Shown here in pieces: positions 1-8,279 of a DNA stretch of 64,000 nt. Origin of the DNA: Dehalococcoidia bacterium (lineage in GTDB: Bacteria; Chloroflexota; Dehalococcoidia; UBA2979); assembly GCA_023228825.1 (NCBI GenBank), contig JALOAL010000009.1, positions 76,568-140,567 on the forward strand, given 5' to 3'. Made by a program: the position numbers and the translations under genes. Numbering within the stretch: the first letter of the stretch is position 1; every line of letters starts with the position of its first letter. The notes beneath the pieces were generated by a model, which worked only from the letters and a program-made list of their open reading frames with translations, had not been told where the DNA came from and did not search any database.

Positions 1-733
1 CGCCGTCGTTCACGAACGGCAGGTTCGTCGCGATCACCACGTCCCCGGCGGTCACGACGTGCCCCCCGGACGTGACGAGGCGTACCGCGTCGCCTTCCTC
101 CGTCGCCTCGGTCACGCGGGTGTCCTCGAAGACCAGGCCGCCCTCGTGCTGGACCGCCTCCGCCACGCCGAGGACGTAGGGGACAGGGTCGAACTGCGCC
201 TGGCGGTCGAAGGCGACGGCGGCCAGCGCGTCGAACGGGAGAGGGACGTCCTCCGTGAAACGCGCAGGCAGGCCGAGGCGTTCGCACAGCCGGGCCTCTT
301 CGCGCACCTCCATCACCATGTTCGGGTGGGTGGTGTACGTGTACGTGCTGAGACGCTCGAACGAGCAGTCGATGTCCAGGTCGCGCACGCGCGCCTCGAT
401 GTCCCCGATCGCCCACTCGTTTGCCTCGCCGTAGGCGCGCGCCGTGTCCTCGCTGAACGTCCGCGCGAGGGTGCTGTACATCAACGAGTGCTGCGAGGTG
501 ACCTTCGCCGTGGACCCGCCCGTGGTCTGCTGCCCCACCCGCCGCGCCTCCAGGAGCGCGACGCTGCGGCCGGCGCGCTGGAGCAGGTGCGCCGCTGTCA
601 CCCCCACGATGCCGCCACCGACCACCGCGACGTCCACCTCGATGTCCTGGGCGAGCGCAGGGAACGGCGTCTCCGGCCGGCCGGCGATCCAGATGCTGGT
701 GGGCTTGCCGTGGGGTGTCTGCGATCCGGGCAT
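1..733 (-). CDS. FAD-dependent oxidoreductase (DAO family), C-terminus outside window
   Basis: The gene is read leftward and runs off the window edge, so only about 244 N-terminal residues are seen. The ATG follows a near-perfect AAAGGAGG site 8 bases upstream. Residues 32-60 form a Rossmann FAD-binding fold (VDVAVVGGGIVGVTAAHLL, then an acidic LLEARR). A TTGGSTAKVTSQHSLMY stretch follows, which is typical of the DAO-type oxidoreductases that often carry a C-terminal Rieske 2Fe-2S domain. That Rieske part would lie outside the window and is inferred only. Substrate is unknown. It is divergent from the primase-polymerase gene, with about 170 bases between them for both promoters. The flavoprotein assignment is firm; the Rieske subtype is likely. 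Confidence 0.85.
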   Translation of the reverse strand, partial: MPGSQTPHGKPTSIWIAGRPETPFPALAQDIEVDVAVVGGGIVGVTAAHLLQRAGRSVALLEARRVGQQTTGGSTAKVTSQHSLMYSTLARTFSEDTARAYGEANEWAIGDIEARVRDLDIDCSFERLSTYTYTTHPNMVMEVREEARLCERLGLPARFTEDVPLPFDALAAVAFDRQAQFDPVPYVLGVAEAVQHEGGLVFEDTRVTEATEEGDAVRLVTSGGHVVTAGDVVIATNLPFVNDG

Positions 734-903
734 GGGTGCACCTCCTTTCTCCGAGTCTGGCGCGGACGGCGTGACGGGCGGCTGCTCGGGCGGCGGACGG
801 GCACGGCGAAGCCATCGCACGGGCGTTGCAGTTCGCGCCGCCGCAGACGCGTCCGGTGGCGAGGGTGCGCGCGACTGGCGTCTTGCGTTCTAAGGTGGAG
901 GGC

Positions 904-1908
904 ATGGCGACGCGACCGATCATGCTGGACGCCGGCGGCCGGGAGGTCCGGGTGACGAACCCGGACAAGGTCTACTTCCCGGAGGCCGGCTACACGAAGG
1001 CTGACCTGGTCCGCTACTACATCGAGGTGGGGGAGGCGGCGCTGCGTGGGGTGCGGCGCCGGCCGGTGGTGCTGAAGCGCTTCGTGGACGGCATCGGCGA
1101 GAAGCCGTTCTTCCAGAAGCGCGCGCCAGCGAAGCGCCCGGACTGGGTGCACACGGCCACCATCACCTACCCCAGCGGTCGCACGGCGGACATGGTGGTG
1201 GCGGACGAGGTGGCGGACATCGCCTGGATGGCGAACCTGGGCTGCGTGGACCTGAACCCCTGGCCCGTCCGCGACGACGACGTGGACCACCCGGACGAAC
1301 TGCGCGTGGACCTGGACCCTACGCCGGAGGCCACGTTCGAGGACGTGCGTCGTGTCGCCCTCGAGTGCGGGCAGGTGCTGCGGGAACTCGGCTACCGGTC
1401 CTACCCCAAGACGTCCGGCTCGCGCGGGATCCACATCAACGTGCGCATCGAGCCGCGGTGGGGGTTCACGGAGATGCGTCGGGCGGCGCTCGCGCTGGCG
1501 CGGGAGGTGGAGCGGCGCATGCCGGACCTGGCCACCAGCGCGTGGTGGAAGGAAGAGCGGCACGGCGTCTTCATCGACTACAACCAGAACGCACGCGACC
1601 GCACCGTGGCCGCCGCCTACTCCGTGCGCGCCATGCCGGACGCCCGCGTCTCCTGCCCCCTCGAATGGGACGAGGTCGCCGAGGTGGACCCGGCGGCGTT
1701 CACGGTGGCGACCGTCCCCCAGCGCCTGCGAGACGTGGGCGATCCCACCGCCAGCATCGACGAGGTCGCGCACTCTCTCGAGCCGCTGCTCGACCTCGTG
1801 GCCGCGCATGAGCGCGAGGGCCAGGGCGACGCCCCGTGGCCTCCGAACTTTCCGAAGCAGCCCGGCGAACCCCCGCGCGTGCAGCCCAGCCGCCGGAAAC
1901 AGTCATAG
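904..1908 (+). CDS. ligD: LigD-type primase-polymerase (NHEJ polymerase domain), stand-alone
   Basis: 334 residues, the size of an isolated LigD Pol domain without ligase or nuclease parts. Archaeo-eukaryotic primase signatures are present: the metal-binding pair D136 and D138 (ELRVDLDPT), the nucleotide-binding KTSGSRGIHI segment (about 169-178, with H177), and D225 in FIDYNQNARDRT. Such proteins extend or fill ends with ribonucleotides during non-homologous end joining. The ATG at 904 is chosen because AAGGTGGAG lies just before it; an in-frame extension back to 826 lacks a site. The ligC gene is convergent, ending 15 bases away, so polymerase and ligase are encoded separately but side by side. 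No Ku gene is in the window. The C-terminal 40 residues are Pro/Arg rich. Confidence 0.92.
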   Translation: MATRPIMLDAGGREVRVTNPDKVYFPEAGYTKADLVRYYIEVGEAALRGVRRRPVVLKRFVDGIGEKPFFQKRAPAKRPDWVHTATITYPSGRTADMVVADEVADIAWMANLGCVDLNPWPVRDDDVDHPDELRVDLDPTPEATFEDVRRVALECGQVLRELGYRSYPKTSGSRGIHINVRIEPRWGFTEMRRAALALAREVERRMPDLATSAWWKEERHGVFIDYNQNARDRTVAAAYSVRAMPDARVSCPLEWDEVAEVDPAAFTVATVPQRLRDVGDPTASIDEVAHSLEPLLDLVAAHEREGQGDAPWPPNFPKQPGEPPRVQPSRRKQS

Positions 1909-1922
1909 GCCGGGCGGCGGCG

Positions 1923-3014
1923 CTACCGGCGGAGGAGGTCGCTGAGTTCGGCGGGGACCGCGGTCTCCAGTTGGTCGTAGGTGCACTGCTCCGGCGGCTT
2001 GTCCGGGCGCCAGCGCTGGAACGTGGTGCCGTGGCGGAAGCGGTCGCCCTGGAGGTGGTCGAACTTCACTTCACAGACGAGTTCCGGGCGTAGCCGCACC
2101 CACGCGGTGTCGCGGCCGCCGGCCCACCGGCTGGGGGCGCCCGGCGTCCGGCCCCGCCCGAACCCCACCGGGTCATCCTCCCGATGCTCCTCCGGCGACA
2201 CGATGTACGGCGCCAGTTGCTCGGCCAGCGTGCGCTTCTCCGGCGCCTTAAAGGACGAAGTGTGCCCCACGTGGTGGAGCACGCCCTTGCTGTCATAGAG
2301 GCCCAGGAGGAGTGAGCCCACGGCCGTGCCTTCCTGCCCCTTCGCCCAGCGCAGCCCGCCCACCACGCAGTCCGCCGTACGCACGTGCTTCACCTTCACC
2401 AGCGACCGCACGCCCGGCGTGTAGGGCTGGTCCAGGCGCTTCGCGATCACCCCGTCGAACCCGGCGCCCTCGAAGCGGTCGAACCAGTCGCGCGCCTGCT
2501 CCACGTCTCGCGTGGAGGGGGTGTGCAGCAGCGGCCGCGTGTCCTCCGGCAGGCGCGCCCAGAGACGCTCGCGGCGCTCCTCGAACGGGCGCTGGCGTAG
2601 GTCCTCATCCCCGTCCGCGAGCATGTCGAAGGCGACGAAGTGCGCGGGGATCTCGTCCGCGAGCCGCCGGATGCGCGATGCGGCGGGGTGGATGCGCATC
2701 TGCAGCGCCTCGAACGCGAGGCCCTGCGCCGTGAGGATGACCACCTCGCCGTCCAGCACCATGGGACCCGGCAGCACCTGCGCCAGTCCGCGCTCCACCT
2801 CCGGGAAGTAGCGCCCAAGGGGCTTCAGGTCCCGGCTCTGGAGGTAGACCGTCTCGCCGTCAAAGAACACCAGGGCACGGAAGCCGTCCCACTTCGGCTC
2901 GTACAGCCACCCCTCGCCCACCGGCATGCCCTCCCCGATCGCGGCAAGCATCGGCTCCACCGGCGGCTGGAACGGCAGGTCAAGGTGGGGAATGGGGGGA
3001 TCGCTACTGGCCAT
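1923..3014 (-). CDS. ligC: ATP-dependent DNA ligase, LigC type
   Basis: 363 residues, close to mycobacterial LigC. Motif I is YEPKWDGFRA with K41 as the AMP-accepting lysine. GEVVI and GVIAKR correspond to motifs III and IV, and LVKVKH to motif V. The C-terminal OB fold carries the LigC-like VGSLLLGLYD and FRHGTTFQRWRPDK segments. It seals nicks in duplex DNA with ATP. The ATG at 3014 begins just before the conserved PHLDLPFQPPVEPML start; an upstream in-frame extension overlaps the preceding gene and looks noncoding. It lies 34 bases downstream of the lipoprotein gene in the same direction and is convergent with the LigD-type polymerase. Confidence 0.92.
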   Translation of the reverse strand: MASSDPPIPHLDLPFQPPVEPMLAAIGEGMPVGEGWLYEPKWDGFRALVFFDGETVYLQSRDLKPLGRYFPEVERGLAQVLPGPMVLDGEVVILTAQGLAFEALQMRIHPAASRIRRLADEIPAHFVAFDMLADGDEDLRQRPFEERRERLWARLPEDTRPLLHTPSTRDVEQARDWFDRFEGAGFDGVIAKRLDQPYTPGVRSLVKVKHVRTADCVVGGLRWAKGQEGTAVGSLLLGLYDSKGVLHHVGHTSSFKAPEKRTLAEQLAPYIVSPEEHREDDPVGFGRGRTPGAPSRWAGGRDTAWVRLRPELVCEVKFDHLQGDRFRHGTTFQRWRPDKPPEQCTYDQLETAVPAELSDLLRR

Positions 3015-3048
3015 GCCGGAAGCGTACCGCCTCCTGCCGAGCCGAGCG

Positions 3049-4617
3049 TTACGGGTAAAGCGACGCCAGCGCGACGAACGGAGACAGGATGCCCCGGGTG
3101 GCGACCACCTCGCCATCCGCCAGGTCGACCACGTGCAGGTGGATGCACGCCTCCGTGCACAGCCCTGCGGAGGTCATCGACGCTTCATATCCGGGCGCGC
3201 GGGCGGTGACGTAGGCGTAGGCGCCGTCCGGACTCGCGACGACCCCATCGAGGAGACCTTCCGGGAGGACGTGGTACGCCACCTCCAGCGTGTGCGTGTC
3301 GATGACTCGCAGGCCGTGCCCTATCTCCTCGGCGCGTTCCGCGCCTGGTGTGTACTCGTACGTCCATCCCGTTCCGAGTGCGTAGCGTCCGTCCGGCGTC
3401 TGCGTGAACTGACTGATGTCCTCGAACCATGCGAGCAAGGCTCCGGACTCCACATCGACCACCTGGAGGCCGAAGGGGACGCCTGACCTGCATGCGCCGC
3501 CGATGGCCTCCGGGCAAGCCTCGTCATGCGAGCCGGTGACGTAGAGCAGGCGACCGTCCGGAGAGAACGCCACGTCCTTCCGGAAGTACAGGGCGCCTTT
3601 CGCCTCGGCACGGCTGACGAACTGCCCTGCAAGCCACGCCCCGAGGCGAGACAGGGCCGAGCGAGACTCTCTCGGCTGGAACGTCCGGGCGACCTCCAGT
3701 CGGTCCAGGTTCACCTCCGTCAGGAGGTCATCGTTCGGATGGGCGACAAAGATGCGTGATCCGTCCGGGGACAGGGCCAGGCCCGGCATTTGCGATCGGC
3801 CTTGCGACTGGCCGTACGCCACATCCTCCAGCGCCACTTCCCGCATGTCACCGGCGGACAGGTCGATCGCGACGACGAACGGCGGGCCCTGGACTTCTAT
3901 GCCACAGCATTGGTTCGCCCGGAACCCGAGTGCGTAGGCCATGTCTCCATCTGGAGCGACGAGCGGCGGCCCGGCCGTCTGGAAGTCGCCGCTCGTGACC
4001 AGGGTGCGGGAGCCGGCCTGAACGTCCACCGTCCACGCCTCGACCGACTGCGACGCTCCGGGTGGCGTCTCGCCCGGGTTCCGGAACACCAGCAGACTCC
4101 GACCGTCCGGGACCCATGCGAAAGAGACCACGCCGTCCAAGGAGGCGAGGTCCGGTGGGGTCACTTCCGCCCAGGATTCGCCTTCCACCACACGCACGGA
4201 CTCGGCGCGCGGGCCGGTGTTGGCCGGCGGCCCACCGGGGGTGGAAACGAACGCCAGGTACCGCCTATCCGGCGTCCACGCGAAGCGGTGCGAGGCCTGG
4301 CCGACGTTCACAGGCCGGTAGCCAGGGAGTTCCTCCCCGGTGCGCAGGTCTCGCGGGAGCAGCGCGCCGCGCGAAGCACCCGGACGGCCCGGATCCCAGC
4401 CCTCTCGCGGCGCGTAGTCCACTGCGAGGAACCCCGGTGTGCCCTGACGCGTGGCGTTCCATGCGGCTGGTTCGGCGGCTGGTTCGGAGGACGCCTCCGT
4501 GGCTTCCGTCGCTGGGACGGCAGTCCCGGCCTGCGCTGGCCGCGAGGGCTCCCGTCCATCCGTACAGGCCACCACGGTGAGCGCGAGCGACACGGTGACA
4601 GCGAGGAGAGGACGCAC
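3049..4617 (-). CDS. Secreted beta-propeller lipoprotein (YVTN/WD40-like repeats)
   Basis: 522 residues beginning with GTG after a GGAGG site. The N-terminus is a lipoprotein signal with lipobox LTVVAC, Cys18 being the likely lipidated residue. A Thr/Ala/Glu-rich linker follows. The rest carries repeated blade motifs such as WTPDRRYLAFVS, FAWVPDGRSLLVF, LALSPDGSRIFVAHP and VAFSPDGRLLYVTGS, each with an SPDG or TPDG turn. These are typical of seven-bladed YVTN/WD40-like propellers. It is expected on the outer face of the membrane as a binding scaffold. A specific ligand cannot be read from the sequence. Paired cysteines in NQCCG and in the last blades may form disulfides. Confidence 0.85.
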   Translation of the reverse strand: MRPLLAVTVSLALTVVACTDGREPSRPAQAGTAVPATEATEASSEPAAEPAAWNATRQGTPGFLAVDYAPREGWDPGRPGASRGALLPRDLRTGEELPGYRPVNVGQASHRFAWTPDRRYLAFVSTPGGPPANTGPRAESVRVVEGESWAEVTPPDLASLDGVVSFAWVPDGRSLLVFRNPGETPPGASQSVEAWTVDVQAGSRTLVTSGDFQTAGPPLVAPDGDMAYALGFRANQCCGIEVQGPPFVVAIDLSAGDMREVALEDVAYGQSQGRSQMPGLALSPDGSRIFVAHPNDDLLTEVNLDRLEVARTFQPRESRSALSRLGAWLAGQFVSRAEAKGALYFRKDVAFSPDGRLLYVTGSHDEACPEAIGGACRSGVPFGLQVVDVESGALLAWFEDISQFTQTPDGRYALGTGWTYEYTPGAERAEEIGHGLRVIDTHTLEVAYHVLPEGLLDGVVASPDGAYAYVTARAPGYEASMTSAGLCTEACIHLHVVDLADGEVVATRGILSPFVALASLYP

Positions 4618-4719
4618 GGCATACCTCCGCCGGTGCGGTAGCAGTGGTTACGAATGGTACACCGCTCCTCGCGAGAAGGTTCGCAGCCCTGCTGTGGAAG
4701 AGCACACAACCGATGCCAG

Positions 4720-4766
4720 GAGGCCGCCCCACGGGGCGGCCTCCTGGCGTTCGAGTGATCTCGAAG
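4720..4766. repeat. 46-nt double-hairpin repeat, copy 1 (terminator-like)
   Basis: A perfect 11-bp stem (GAGGCCGCCCC, 2-nt centre, mirror) is followed by a small TTCGAG-TGAT-CTCGAA hairpin. Copy 2 lies at 5153-5199. The pair differ at one base of about 46, and that base falls in the loop of the small hairpin. This copy lies just downstream of the truncated vapC and upstream of the lipoprotein gene. It could act as a terminator, but no U-run follows. Confidence 0.8.
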
Positions 4767-4790
4767 TCGCGATTGGGGATGGGCGGGTGC

Positions 4791-4850
4791 CTAGCAGGGT
4801 GCCTCGCGGAGGTGGTCGATGAGGACGGATGTATCGAGGACGGCCGTCAT
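4791..4850 (-). pseudogene. vapC: 5' remnant of vapC (PIN-domain toxin), truncated
   Basis: The ATG overlaps the vapB stop as ATGA, the normal vapBC junction. The first residues MTAVLDTSVLIDHLRE match the start of PIN-domain ribonucleases, including the first catalytic Asp (DTSVLID). A TAG stops the frame after 19 residues, whereas VapC is normally about 130. The sequence beyond the stop does not resume a PIN domain and soon reaches repeat copy 1. The toxin is therefore inactive. Confidence 0.8.
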
Positions 4851-5098
4851 CACTCAACCGGCAAGACGAGAGCCCAGGCGGGCCGTATCGCTTCCACGTA
4901 GGAAGCACCGTCGAAGTTGCGGTCAGCCCAGGCGGCGAAGGAGCCGTGGAGGGCGCGCATCTGATCATCCGGCGTGTGTGTCCCGTAGGCCCGTTCCACG
5001 GCGCGGCGGACGAGTTCCGCAACATCGAGTCCCGTCTCGCGCGATTCGTCGCGGAGGCGTTCGTACTGCTCGTCCGTGAGAGTGATCTGGCGACCCAT
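4850..5098 (-). CDS. vapB: VapB-type ribbon-helix-helix antitoxin, now orphan
   Basis: 82 residues. The N-terminal ITLTDEQYERLRDESRETG and DVAELVRRAVERAYG segments form a ribbon-helix-helix DNA-binding unit typical of CopG/VapB antitoxins. The C-terminal part (ALHGSFAAWADRNFDGASYVEAIR) is the usual toxin-binding tail. The stop overlaps the start of a vapC that is broken after 19 codons, so the antitoxin has lost its partner here. It may still bind DNA or neutralise a VapC encoded elsewhere; that is inference. The locus is bracketed by the two copies of a 46-nt repeat. Confidence 0.8.
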   Translation of the reverse strand: MGRQITLTDEQYERLRDESRETGLDVAELVRRAVERAYGTHTPDDQMRALHGSFAAWADRNFDGASYVEAIRPAWALVLPVE

Positions 5099-5152
5099 GC
5101 CTGTCAGTCTATATCATGCTCGGGGCCCGCAACCCCCGATCCGGAAAGCGAA

Positions 5153-5199
5153 GAGGCCGCCCCACGGGGCGGCCTCCTGGCGTTCGAGTGACCTCGAAG
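5153..5199. terminator. 46-nt double-hairpin repeat, copy 2; terminator of acyl-CoA dehydrogenase gene
   Basis: The same GAGGCCGCCCC stem and small TTCGAG-TGAC-CTCGAA hairpin as at 4720-4766. It begins 8 bases past the stop of the acyl-CoA dehydrogenase, the expected place for its terminator. It was probably the original copy, the other having arisen by duplication around the vapBC locus (inference). Confidence 0.7.
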
Positions 5200-5206
5200 G
5201 TGCGGG

Positions 5207-6322
5207 TTACAGGCCCAGTTGCGTGGCCACGGCCTCGCGGTGGAAGTCCGCGTCGCCGAAGGCGAGTTCCGCGCGCTTCTGGCGGCGGAAGAACAACTGG
5301 ATCTTGTAGTCCTTGGTGAAGCCGATACCACCGTGGATCTGCTGGCCGTGGGCCACCACGCGGCGGCTAGCCTCGGACGTCCAGGCCTTGGCCATGTTGA
5401 CGGCCAGCGTGGTGTCGTCCTCCGGCTGGTCGGACGCGATGGACCAGGCGGCCTTGTACATGATGAACCGCGAGCCGTCCACGTCCGTGACCATGTCAGC
5501 GCACTTGTGCTGGATGGCCTGGAACGAGCCGATCGGGCGGCCGAACTGCACGCGCTCCTTGGCGTAGTCCACGGAGATTTCGAAGTCCATCTGGGAGAGG
5601 CCCACCAGGTAGGCGCACTCGGCCACGGTGTACTTCTGGATGATCGGCTGCAGGATATTCCAGCCGTCGCCCTCGGCGCCCAGGAGTTGGCCCTTGGCGC
5701 CGTCCAGCACCACCTCGCACTGCTTGTCGCGGGCGATGGTCTGGAGTTGGGTGACCTTCACGCCGGGCTGGTCGGTGGCGACGATGCCCAGGGTGGTGCC
5801 GTTGCCGGACTTGCCGGCGACGATCAGGTAGTCCGCCACGTTGGCGTCAGAGACGAACAACTTGGTGCCGTTGAACGTCACGTCGTTGCCGGAGACTTCC
5901 GCCTGGGCCTCGATGCCGGCCTCGTCGAAGCGCGCGGACGGCTCCGTGAGGGCCAGCGAGAAGATCAGGTCGCCCGAGGCGATCTTGGGCAGGAACTCGC
6001 TCTGCTGGGCGTCCGAGCCGGCCGCCATCAGCGGCACGGCGCCGCCCAGGACGGTGGACATGAACGGCCCCGGCACCAGGGCCCGGCCGAACTCCTCCAG
6101 CAGGACGCAGAGGTCCAGGAAGTCGAAGCCGGCGCCGCCGTGCGCCTCGGGGATGAGCAGGCCCTGCCAGCCCTGCTCCGCCATCTTCTGCCAGAGGACG
6201 GGCGAGTAGCCCTTCTCGTCCTCTTCCATGTCCCGGACGTGCTGTTCCGGGCACTCGTTCTCCAGGAACTCGCGTGCGGCGTTTTTCAGGAGTTCCTGCT
6301 GCTCATTCAGGCCCAGGTCCAA
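5207..6322 (-). CDS. Acyl-CoA dehydrogenase, small (beta-like) subunit
   Basis: 371 residues, starting with TTG after GGGAGGAACG. The domain order is that of acyl-CoA dehydrogenases: helical N-terminus (NEQQELLKNAAREFLENE), middle beta domain (SLALTEPSARFD), and C-terminal four-helix domain (RVQFGRPIGSFQAIQHKCADM, then GQQIHGGIGFTKDY). It oxidises an acyl-CoA thioester to the 2-enoyl form using FAD. It lies 78 bases downstream of a larger homolog in the same direction. Adjacent unequal pairs like this form alpha2-beta2 enzymes in actinobacterial steroid and branched-chain degradation (known for ChsE and FadE pairs). A heteromer here is inferred; the substrate is unknown. Confidence 0.88.
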   Translation of the reverse strand: MDLGLNEQQELLKNAAREFLENECPEQHVRDMEEDEKGYSPVLWQKMAEQGWQGLLIPEAHGGAGFDFLDLCVLLEEFGRALVPGPFMSTVLGGAVPLMAAGSDAQQSEFLPKIASGDLIFSLALTEPSARFDEAGIEAQAEVSGNDVTFNGTKLFVSDANVADYLIVAGKSGNGTTLGIVATDQPGVKVTQLQTIARDKQCEVVLDGAKGQLLGAEGDGWNILQPIIQKYTVAECAYLVGLSQMDFEISVDYAKERVQFGRPIGSFQAIQHKCADMVTDVDGSRFIMYKAAWSIASDQPEDDTTLAVNMAKAWTSEASRRVVAHGQQIHGGIGFTKDYKIQLFFRRQKRAELAFGDADFHREAVATQLGL

Positions 6323-6340
6323 GGTTCGTTCCTCCCGTGT

Positions 6341-6370
6341 GCGTCCTCCCCAACCGTGTGGGGAGGATGC
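6341..6370. other. Intercistronic hairpin between the two acyl-CoA dehydrogenase genes
   Basis: GCGTCCTCCCC and GGGGAGGATGC pair over 11 bp (one G-U) around an 8-nt loop. The T-rich tract lies on the plus-strand side, so it is not a canonical terminator for the leftward operon. It may stabilise or attenuate the message ahead of the downstream TTG start. Confidence 0.5.
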
Positions 6371-6400
6371 TTTCTTACCAGATGAAGACTGACTCGCCGC

Positions 6401-7657
6401 CTACCCGCGCGGGAGGCCGAGGCCTCGGGTCGCGATGACGTTGCGCTGGATCTCGTTGGAGCCAGAGAAGATGGTGTGCGGGACGGATCCCACGTAGTCC
6501 TTGATGTGGTGCGCCTTCATGGGCGCGTGCTCGCTCTTGCTGTCCCACACGTTGCCGTACAGGCCCCACGCCTTGGTGCCGGTGCGGGAGATGCGCTGGT
6601 GCAGTTCAGAGCCGTACATCTTGTTGACGGAGGCCTCGTAGTTCGGCACCAGGCCCCGGTTCTGGATCGAGACGATCCGGAACGCGAAGTTGAACAACAC
6701 TTCCGTCTCAACGGCGCGGTCCGCCAGTTCCAGGCGGGTGGTGTTGAAGTCCTGGCGGCGGAAGCGCTTGCCGTCCTCGGTCTCCAGGAAGTGCTTCAAC
6801 TGGCCCATGTCGCGCTTGTAGGAGATGGCGCCGGCGATACCGGAGCGCTCGAAGTCCAGCAGGGTCATGCCCACGTACCAGCCGCGGTTTTCCTCACCGA
6901 TGCGGTTCTTGACCGGAACCTTCACGTCCTCGAAGAACGTCTCGTTGAAGGGGTGCTTCCAGCCCATGTCGATGATGGGGCGGACGGTGATGCCGGGGCT
7001 CTTGATGTCCATGACCATGAAGGAGATGCCACGGTGCTTGGGCGCCTCCGGGTCCGTGCGGACCAGGGCAAAGAGCCAGTCCGCGAAGTGCGCGCCGGAC
7101 GTCCAGATCTTCTGGCCGTTCACCACGTACTCGTCGCCGTCACGCACGGCGCGCGTCTGCAGGGACGCCAGGTCCGAGCCGGCCCCGGGCTCCGAGTACC
7201 CCTGCGCCCACGCCACCTCGCCCGAGAGGATGCGGGAGAGGTGCTCTTCCTTCTGCTCGTCCGTGCCGTGCACGATGATCGTGGGCCCGATCATGGAGAC
7301 GCCCATGCCGCCCACGGACGGGGCGCCGGACTCGGCCATCTCCTGGTTGTAGATGAACTGCTCCATGACGGAGAGGCCCGCGCCGCCGTATTCCTTCGGC
7401 CAGGCGGGGGCGATCCATCCGCGGGCCGCCAGCGCGTCCGCCCACTGCTTGGCGGTCTCGCGCTTCTCCGGGTCCTGAGACTTGCGGTCGGCCTGCCAGC
7501 CGGCGGTCAGTTCGCTTTCTTCTTCGCCGCCCTCGCTGGAATCAGCCCCGGGCGCGAACGCGTCCTTGGGGCGGTAGCGGTCGGGGAGCTGCGTCTGAAT
7601 GAACTCACGGACTTCCTTGCGGAAGGCCGCCTGTTCGGGGGAGTCGCTCCAGTCCAA
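6401..7657 (-). CDS. Acyl-CoA dehydrogenase, large (alpha-like) subunit
   Basis: 418 residues. The TTG start (MDWSDSPEQAAFRKEVREF) sits 6 bases after AAGGAG; the open frame extends a further 286 codons upstream, but that stretch is Arg/Pro-rich and noncoding in character. Recognisable are the FAD and substrate segments GYSEPGAGSDLASLQT and WTSGAHFADW, the fatty-acyl dehydrogenase middle domain, and the C-terminal SGSNEIQRNVIATRGLGLPRG. A charged insertion (about residues 30-60, with EGGEEESE) is unusual. It precedes the smaller paralog in one transcription unit. It resembles the gene at 40855-42030, with which it shares the ending RGLGLPRG. Confidence 0.9.
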   Translation of the reverse strand: MDWSDSPEQAAFRKEVREFIQTQLPDRYRPKDAFAPGADSSEGGEEESELTAGWQADRKSQDPEKRETAKQWADALAARGWIAPAWPKEYGGAGLSVMEQFIYNQEMAESGAPSVGGMGVSMIGPTIIVHGTDEQKEEHLSRILSGEVAWAQGYSEPGAGSDLASLQTRAVRDGDEYVVNGQKIWTSGAHFADWLFALVRTDPEAPKHRGISFMVMDIKSPGITVRPIIDMGWKHPFNETFFEDVKVPVKNRIGEENRGWYVGMTLLDFERSGIAGAISYKRDMGQLKHFLETEDGKRFRRQDFNTTRLELADRAVETEVLFNFAFRIVSIQNRGLVPNYEASVNKMYGSELHQRISRTGTKAWGLYGNVWDSKSEHAPMKAHHIKDYVGSVPHTIFSGSNEIQRNVIATRGLGLPRG

Positions 7658-8279
7658 TGTCGTCTCCTTCAACTGCCAACTGCCCGCGTGCGTACCGCGC
7701 TGGCCGCTGCGGTCGTGCGGTTGGGTGCATTGGCCCTCGGCAGCGGACGCGGATGATCCGCGTTGCACGAGGCCAGGCCGGGGTCGCAAATGTCGGAGGC
7801 CCCCGCCGCCGTCTTGCGCGCCCACGCGCACTATCGTGGCAACGTCCCCGCGGGTCAACACCCTCACGTGAGGTGGAGGCTGCAATCTCCCCCGAATCCC
7901 CCCGCCCCTGCCGCCATTCCCCATCACGGAGCGCATGCGACGGGCCCGAGGCCGCCGCGACGGGCCGCTCGACGGAGCGGAAGTTCCCGCGGCGGGCCTC
8001 CCGGTCGAGGGCGATCGGATGCGTCCGAGGCAGGTGGGCGCCGCGAGACCGGGCCGGACGGCGGTTGACCGCGTTTGGCGGGAACCGCATGCTGCTGGTG
8101 GCCGGAAGCACTGACCTGCGGGCGGTGAGGTAGCACCCGCACGGGCTGCGGGTGCCGGCCCCGACACAGCGAAACAGCCCCAGCGCGCATCGGAGCGTGG
8201 CTTGAGGTGTGAGCGTCCCCCGGCCAGCGCCGGGGTGGCCGTGTCCTGCGCGAGGCCTGGTGCGAGGTCCTCCGCGGTC
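7658..8279. other. Gene-free divergent intergenic region
   Basis: About 620 bases between the leftward acyl-CoA dehydrogenase and the rightward serine hydrolase. Open frames here have poor, Arg-rich translations and match nothing I recognise. A 9-bp hairpin (GCACCCGCA and its mirror, 5-nt loop) lies at 8133-8155. Both promoters should lie here, but I see no convincing -35/-10 pair. Confidence 0.5.

Noticed and set aside
4648..5025. Leftward 125-codon open frame across vapBC
   Set aside because: It is a shadow in another frame of vapB and the repeat; vapB has the recognisable RHH fold.
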